Below are positions 57,907-64,000 of a DNA stretch of 64,000 bases, in pieces; position 1 is the stretch's first letter, and the number at the start of each line of letters is the position of its first letter. The notes below the pieces were generated by a model, which worked only from the letters and a program-made list of their open reading frames with translations, ran no database searches and was not told where the DNA came from. This DNA comes from Fusarium oxysporum f. sp. lycopersici 4287 (taxonomy: Eukaryota > Ascomycota > Sordariomycetes > Hypocreales > Nectriaceae). Both the position numbers and the translations under genes were made by a program. The stretch covers positions 3,650,484 to 3,714,483 of the forward strand of contig NC_030986.1 in the NCBI RefSeq assembly GCF_000149955.1, read 5' to 3'.

Positions 57907-60760
57907 CTTGATGAGAAGTGTTTTGTTGATTTGCAACTATGTTGGTTGTTTTGTGGTGTTTGAGAACTTTGATCTTTTGCTTGCTTGCTTGCTTGTTCGG
58001 TTGATGGTGATGATTATCTTGATAGGAGGAGAAACACTTGTTCCTTTATACTCTTATCTGGCTCCATGACGAATATTGCACTTCTAAGCAAATGGCATGA
58101 GACGGCATGTTCCTTGAGAAATGCGATCCTGTACGGTTAGGTTCTGCATGATAATTAGCCAATCAGGCTTTACCTCTGTCACTTTCACGATAGATTTCTT
58201 TTACAAAGCACGGGTCAGTGTTGGTCAGTGTTTCGCAGGCCGGTCTCATCTTGAAGCTTTGAAATCTCGCTGTTCCGTGGAGTTTCTCTCCAGTGCTGGT
58301 GTTGGGACAACATTGGTAAGCACCCAGATCCTTCGACAGGGGGTTGTCGTTTACTTGCCGTTTCGGCTATAATTCTCTGGGTCATCTCCATTGAACCAAC
58401 CTCACTCCACAAGGCAAAGCTGGGTCGATAAGGGTCTTCGTCTTGACTCCGCTATCCATGCGTTTTCGTTTTGTCATGCGGAGACTCCGTGGAAACATTA
58501 CATGACAGAGCACGGAGTTGTCGGCGTGAAAGAAGATGTTTTACAACTCAGCTTACGGCGCTTTGCCAGTAAGTTTCGATAGTGCCGTTACAGCATTGAC
58601 TTTTGAGTGTAAGTTAGCTAAAGCTTTGCTGTTGACAACTATTTGCAGGGCGTTCTCTGGCTGCCAAAGACATTAAAGGTGTGCAACTGTGCACTAGCCT
58701 GGAAATTAGCTTCGTATAATCTTTCCGTGGCTATGTTTGGTGGTAAGCCAAGAAATTCAAGGCTGAGATACAACGGCCAACTAGAGAACGAGGAGATGAA
58801 TACCGAAGACTGACTACCGTGTTCTAGGCCGTGGCTATCAATTGATGTTCTATTTGTAGCCCATGATGAATTCACGATGCACAGCAAACACTCTTTGGTG
58901 GTTTGCGATGCGACGTTAATCGTCCCCAATGGAATGGCTAATTCCGCGAGGTATCATTTGACGGGAACAGGTTCCGCCCCGTCAATCTTGCCCTCATTCA
59001 AATATCGTCTCATAAGATTAGCAAATCCTAGCTGCATCGCCGTTTCCCCCAAGCCTTGCACGCTATGCTGTGCAAGGCTAGTCGTCAAGTCGATAACGCC
59101 CTCAGAGGGTTAGTTCCTGTTCCTATGAGCTACCAAAGATTTCCCCCCTGCTGGCATCCGCGCCCTACAACGAGTCGACGGAGAGCAAGCAGCCATAAAT
59201 CGGCTGAAATGAGACCCGACGCTGTCGTCCAGCGTCAGATTTTAGTGACTGCCCATCTATGGAGACCAAGCGGAATTGGGCTTTTATGGCCATTGCTTTT
59301 GGGACTTGAGCAATCTGCCACTCACCGAGAGGCTGATTATCCATGGTCAACCCATGCAGCAGGGTCTCAGAAGCCCACACTGTTCGGCACGGGGCGCTTC
59401 AACCACTCTCTTGGCGGTGAATTGAATGCCACCTCGGGGAACATATCGGATGGGACACTGTGTTTAGTCGGAAGCACAAATGGCCAGAACTGAGGCTCGA
59501 GAAGACAGTACGTAAAGTGCCTAGGTCATATGCTGTGATTAAGCTCAGCATAGCCAACCTCTGGCTCCATCTATCAAGCTTAACTCAACGCCCTTGGTGC
59601 TGTGGTATCGGGGAGCGACATGCTATTCTGGGCCACCTGTGCGAGGACCACTCACGAGCGAGGCGCGCATACTCGCATACCCAGTTCGGCAATTTGCGTC
59701 AAAAGCCAGGCAAATAAACGGAAATCATGGGAGACCACGTCTAACTCCGCCAGCCAATGAATGGCTAGAAGCGAACGGTCGATACTTAGTGCGCTGTAAG
59801 GTGTTGCCCTGTTGCTGCTAGTTGGGTTCTCAAGGTACCTCTGTCGTACAACGCAGGTACTTTCCACAGCTATCACTCATATGGGGAAAAGTCGATGTTA
59901 GTCTTTGGTTTGATTGTTTCTATCTTTGATTACAGGGGAACCGCATCATCGGCACGAAATCATTCATGACTGCGGTTGCGGAGGTGGCTTACACTTAAAC
60001 ACAAACTTCTTGGCCTGGCGATCTGAATGGAAACGATGTCAATTGAATTGATATACGTTGGTTAACCATGGCCCAGAGCGGACGGACCCTTGACCACAGT
60101 CGCCTGGTCTCCTGCATGTGCATACAATAGCCTGTCTTGTCTATTCTGTGTTGAGATGCCCATATGCAGCTGTGAGGCGAGCCCGAGAGCACAGCGGCCA
60201 CACGCTTGAGGCGAAGCCAACCTGAACAACGCAACACAACGCGAGGGCATACTGGATAGAGAAATTTAGACGACGTGACGATGAGAAGATGATACGACTT
60301 TCATTGTATACAGGAACTGTTGTAGACTCTAAATCGCACTCATCCTCACAGCAGCTATACTTAGCCTCTTTACAGGATTAATCCACTGAATGCTCCCTGC
60401 TGAATGCATTCAGCTCCGGCCTGAACTTCGGAACTCGGCTTCGACTTGAAAGATATTGCTGTTGGATCTGCTCCGCATGGTCAACTCATCAGGACCGCTG
60501 TGCATACATCAGCCCTGGTCGAAACAGTCCAGTTGTGACTGAGCGTGACTTACAGAAGCGAATCGAGACCGATCTAGCGCCAAGCTGACCAGCAAACCAC
60601 TTTGACTCACGCTGCTAGAGACTTCGAACCAGACTGACAGAGCTGATGACGTGACCGGACACTAGAGACTCGAAGCATATCCTGTATATGTCTTTACATA
60701 GCTTTTTGATAGAAATAGAAGGACCAAATATCTCACAATATCATGTACGGAACTCTCACC
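57907..60760. other. 2.9 kb gene-free region
   Basis: A short (TTGC)n run at about 57975-57996 lies in the leader of the cupin gene. Otherwise open frames are short and unconvincing; no tRNA or repeat family recognised. Confidence 0.5.
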
Positions 60761-60839
60761 AAACTTGATCGCTCAATCGTACATGGTGAGTCTTTCGTCT
60801 CTGCGTCGAACAAACTGCCTAGCTAGTATCCACCAATGT

Positions 60840-61225
60840 GCTAGTCATGGCTTCAACAGCCTGGTAATTTTGTTGGTTCTGTCTTCAACATTGAGGTGCT
60901 GTACGGCGAGTATTCCCTCTGTACTCCATACGCCTACTCCATATCCAGGCTTAGGATTCGCTCGTGTGTCGTCTCTGTCTTCAGCACCCCAGCAGAACGA
61001 TCCGTAACCACCTCTTTTCGCAGTAGTATGATGCTGTTGGTTCTGTTATCACATTCATGTCTGAGTCGTAAACGCGCAGAAGTTCACTGACTTAACCTCT
61101 TCGAGTATTCAGTCGCATGATGATATGGTTGTATCTTCAGCAACCTGGTAGAACGTCTGTGTTTCTCTCTTCAACTATCCTCTTTCGTAGAAGCATCATG
61201 CTGTTGGTCCGTCTTCAACGTTCAC
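60840..61225 (+). repeat. three degenerate tandem copies, period about 165 bp
   Basis: The segments around 60871, 61034 and 61201 share GTTGGTTCTGTCTTCAAC-like cores. Each is preceded by a TCTTCAGCA/ACCTGG/TAGAACG-like block, best conserved between about 60975-61060 and 61137-61225. Spacing is roughly 164 and 167 bp. Identity is too low for a recent duplication. The array lies directly upstream of the secreted Cys-rich gene. Confidence 0.5.
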
Positions 61226-61303
61226 GAGACTACTGTTCAGAAATAACCGTATTTATCCCTGCACGAGAACCAGCCTGCGTGTAAGTCAAGAGGTAAGAAC
61301 AAG

Positions 61304-61310
61304 TATAAAA
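61304..61310 (+). promoter_or_regulatory. TATA box of the secreted Cys-rich gene
   Basis: TATAAAA 114 bp upstream of the ATG at 61424, followed by a CA/TC-rich leader with an (ATCTC)n run at 61366-61387. A strong TATA box suggests high or inducible expression. Confidence 0.7.
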
Positions 61311-61423
61311 GAGAGATGATTCTCGGGTGAAAGATATCTATCATCCTCAACACATTCTCACTCAATCATCTCATCTCATCTCATCTCCCGTTACTATCAA
61401 ACACCAAAGCAAGTCTGTTCAAT

Positions 61424-61786
61424 ATGAAATTCAGTACCGCCTTCGCCAGCCTTGTTGCTTATTGTGCCATTGGCGTCCACGCAATGCCATCCAACCAAGA
61501 GACAGCATCTGAGCTCATCAACCGTAACGAAAACACACTGGAGAAGCGAGCATGCTACAGGGGGAAGAAGGACTACGGCTGCGACAAAGGATGGTGTTGG
61601 AAGAGATGCGGCGGCGGAAATGGAAATGTAGGCGTTGGTGGCCCGTGGTGCTGGGCCAAATGGAACTGGGGATGGGGTGAAGGAAACTGGGTCTCTTGTC
61701 ACTATGATAGCGACTGCAAGAAGGCCTTTGCTGGCGAGGCCGACTGTGCTTGGGGCAATTGTGAGGGCTGTGGATGCAGCTGTTGA
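61424..61786 (+). CDS. small secreted Trp- and Cys-rich protein with Kex2 site
   Basis: Intronless, 120 aa. A signal peptide (MKFSTAFASLVAYCAIGVHA) is followed by a short propeptide ending in LEKR (residues 39-42), a Kex2-type dibasic site. The predicted mature chain of 78 residues starts ACYRGKKDYGCDKGWCWKRC and holds 12 Cys and 9 Trp, with a Gly/Trp segment (WCWAKWNWGWGEGNW) and a CGCSC end. The even number of Cys suggests a disulphide-stabilised extracellular peptide. The layout matches small secreted proteins of plant-associated fungi that serve as effectors or defence peptides; which applies cannot be told here. It recalls, without certainty, the Podospora IDI-type secreted proteins. A TATA box lies 114 bp upstream. 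Confidence 0.85.
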   Translation: MKFSTAFASLVAYCAIGVHAMPSNQETASELINRNENTLEKRACYRGKKDYGCDKGWCWKRCGGGNGNVGVGGPWCWAKWNWGWGEGNWVSCHYDSDCKKAFAGEADCAWGNCEGCGCSC

Positions 61787-62746
61787 GGTTGGAAACGGAA
61801 CCTCTCATGAGCTCACGAGAAAGACGGGATTAGGTAACGAACTTGTTGTCTCACAACCTATGCGTTCATCACTTGAATGTCCACGTGATAGTCACAATAA
61901 CAGTCGGTGTCAGTGACTACTATCGAGGTAATTGCTCGCTGTTGGCCGACGTCGGGGTTACATAAGCCTGATCTGTCGAGAAACTGAGCCTCCTCTTGAA
62001 AGTTGGGTTGTTTCTTGAGCTACCTGGGGCTGAGTTTCAAAAGGCTGAACAGATGCTAACACCCTTGTAAGTTGCAACCTCATTCTACCATCCACCAAGC
62101 TTTTCAATTCGAACAGGGGTCAGTTCAGCTCGATGCACTAAAGGTCCCTCGCGCCAATGATCACCTACCAGCAACGCCACTAGGCGCAGGGATCTCACTA
62201 GAGTGAGCAGGGGCTGTGATTTTGGTGCACTCAGAAGACAGAAAAGTCCCTGGGCTGTGGCCATTGATCTCGTCTAGTCCCATCAAGGCTCACCCCTGTC
62301 GTAGGTACCCCGACACCACATGCGTGTATGTACTTGGACGGTGCGCCCAATGTACCTCACAGACGGCGTGTCGATGGCCTGCAAGTCTTCGTCGGGGCCG
62401 AATTGCACCTTTTGGCCCAAAATAGTACAGGCGGACGAGAGACAAAACCCCCATTGACCCCTGCCTTACTGCAATTTTCCTCCTTGTCAAATACACATCG
62501 TCGCTGTGCTGCGAAGTTGGTTACTGCTCCAACACGGTTGAATTGCTTCGTATCGCGGGGCACGAACTCACTTACACCGCAAGATATACCGTAGCTACGA
62601 AGCGAAACTCATCTCGCCCCTTGGCTAGTAGAAACCAGGCAGTCGCATAAAAGACCTCGAAAGATAAATCGAATTCCTCAGCCATCAGAAGATCGATCGA
62701 ATACCTCCTACCTTATCGAATCGAAGTACAACAACACTAGACTACG
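61787..62746. other. intergenic region
   Basis: 960 bp holding the 3' flank of the secreted-peptide gene and the promoter of the membrane protein gene. No gene seen. Confidence 0.5.
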
Positions 62747-64000
62747 ATGCATCGCTCTGCTACTCTCCTTGCTCTAGGAGCACTTAGCTCAACCGCTACC
62801 GCCGCTTGGTTGAATTCGAACCAAGAGAGATCATGGGAACCTCCCCGACAGACTGGAGTATTTGGGGAGGAAGCTGAACTGGGTCAGGTTGCCATGGGAT
62901 GGTCACCAGTACCAACCGGTGCCCCCAAACTTGCCGGTGCCATGGACATGGGCTTTGCCTTGGGCAAACGAGCCGTGACAGACAATACCTGTGGCTACGA
63001 TACAGTAGGAAGTGAGTCGATACCTGAGCGTGCTTCTTCGCGAAGCCGCAGACATAGCCCTCGACAGACAAGACCAAGGGCTCGATTTCCAAGTGTTCTA
63101 AACTAACATGACCGGCAATAGACTCCTTTACGTGTACAAACACCTTATCCGCCACTTGCACCTTGTCCGATGGTTATGTTGGCTGCTGTGATACTGCGAG
63201 ATCTTGCAACTCGGTCAAGACAACTTGCATCCCCTACTCGCGATCTCGTGACGAATGCACATCCTTTTCAGACCTTCATACTCTCTGCTGGTACGTGCCT
63301 GTTATTCAATCAAGAAACGCAAGGTCGATTGATTTGTTACTAACTTGATATCAGTGGCCAGCGTGATCGTCCCAATTGCTTTGAGTGGGTTGCGACCACA
63401 GGCGTCGACGAGTTTACATTATTCGACTGCGCTGCCGGCAACGGCACTTCTGTCCTGCTTTTGTCTGACCCTTTGGCTCTATCTTCGACCTCAGGCGACG
63501 ATTCATCCACTACTGATAACCCCTCTACGACCACCGACGACGGATCATCTACAACGACCAGTGCTGCGGCAACCTCCACGAGTGCTGATAACGGTGGTGG
63601 CGGTAGCAGTACCAACGTTGGCGCCATTGCTGGTGGTGTTGTCGGTGGTGTCGCTGCTCTCGCTCTCGTTGGCCTCGCTGGCTTTCTTCTGTTCCGCCGT
63701 CGAAACAAGACAACTCCTGCTGCTGCTACTACTCCCGGCGATGGTACACAAAACCAACCTTCCATGGCCCAAGGACCCCAGAGCCCAGGACCCAGCTTCG
63801 TTCCTTCATCGCCTTCCAACGCCGCCTACCCCTCAGGAGTCCCCTCAAACTACCAGGGTGGCTACCAGCAGGCATACGACCCCTCATTGGCGGCTCCCTA
63901 CGGTCAACCCCAAGGATACCAACAGCCTGGATACAGCGGCTACTCTCCTCAACCCCAGAATTTCCAGGGTCAGTACCCTCAGCAAACGCAGTATCCTTCT
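62747..64000 (+). CDS. mucin-like single-pass membrane protein (3' end outside window)
   Basis: Model join(62747..63011,63122..63290,63355..>64000), 360 codons without a stop when the window ends. The signal peptide is MHRSATLLALGALSSTATAA. A Cys-rich extracellular domain follows (DNTCGYDTVGNSFTCTN, GYVGCCDTARSCNSVKTTC, CTSFSDLHTLCC). Next come a Ser/Thr-rich, probably O-glycosylated stalk (STTDNPSTTTDDGSSTTT) and a membrane helix (VGAIAGGVVGGVAALALVG) ending FLLFRRRNK. The cytoplasmic tail is rich in Pro, Gln, Tyr and Gly. This order is widespread among fungal cell-surface sensors and WSC-like or GPI-independent anchors, but I recognise no named family. Both introns are canonical, and splice phases restore Cys pairs (CGYDTVGNSFTC, HTLCCGQRDRPNC). 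Confidence 0.82.

Overview
The window is nuclear DNA of a filamentous ascomycete, most likely a Fusarium or close hypocrealean relative. The evidence is short GT-AG introns (mostly 45-120 bp) with CTAAC/CTGAC-like branch sites, pyrimidine-rich 5' leaders, and protein families typical of Sordariomycetes. The genus is inferred from how familiar the proteins look, not from a search. Gene models were spliced by hand, and every multi-exon model given as intact keeps one frame through all its junctions.

Layout. 1-13 kb: a secreted, membrane-anchored histidine-acid-phosphatase-like protein; an MFS drug:H+-type transporter; and, across a 4.3 kb divergent gap, a Zn2Cys6 transcription factor. 13-32 kb is a dense housekeeping block: a 1006-residue protein of unknown function, a She3-like coiled-coil protein, Pta1/symplekin (pre-mRNA 3'-end processing), the small mitochondrial COX assembly factor Coa3, Dep1 (Rpd3L histone deacetylase), Nop12 (60S ribosome biogenesis) and alpha-tubulin.

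33-43.5 kb is the unusual part. A catabolic-looking cluster holds an APC-family permease, a FAD-dependent amine/amino-acid oxidoreductase, a EutQ-like cupin read into a class III PLP aminotransferase, an amidase and the tail of an aldehyde dehydrogenase. All but the FAD oxidoreductase carry at least one lesion: two in-frame stops in the permease; a stop at the cupin/aminotransferase junction plus a frameshift at an 11-G run; a +1 frameshift in the amidase; truncation plus a stop in the dehydrogenase. Related coding-like relics lie on both sides, near 33.2 kb and 43.6 kb. The set recalls the logic of bacterial gamma-glutamyl-polyamine (Puu) catabolism, but that is inference.

44-50.5 kb: a single-pass membrane protein, ribosomal protein uS19/Rps15, a broken SET-domain gene and a complex I 17.8 kDa subunit. 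50.5-64 kb is sparser: a small Cys-rich protein, a Nudix hydrolase, a single-domain cupin, a Trp- and Cys-rich secreted peptide with a Kex2-type site and a clear TATA box, and a mucin-like membrane protein cut by the window end. No tRNA, rRNA, CRISPR array or intact transposon was seen.
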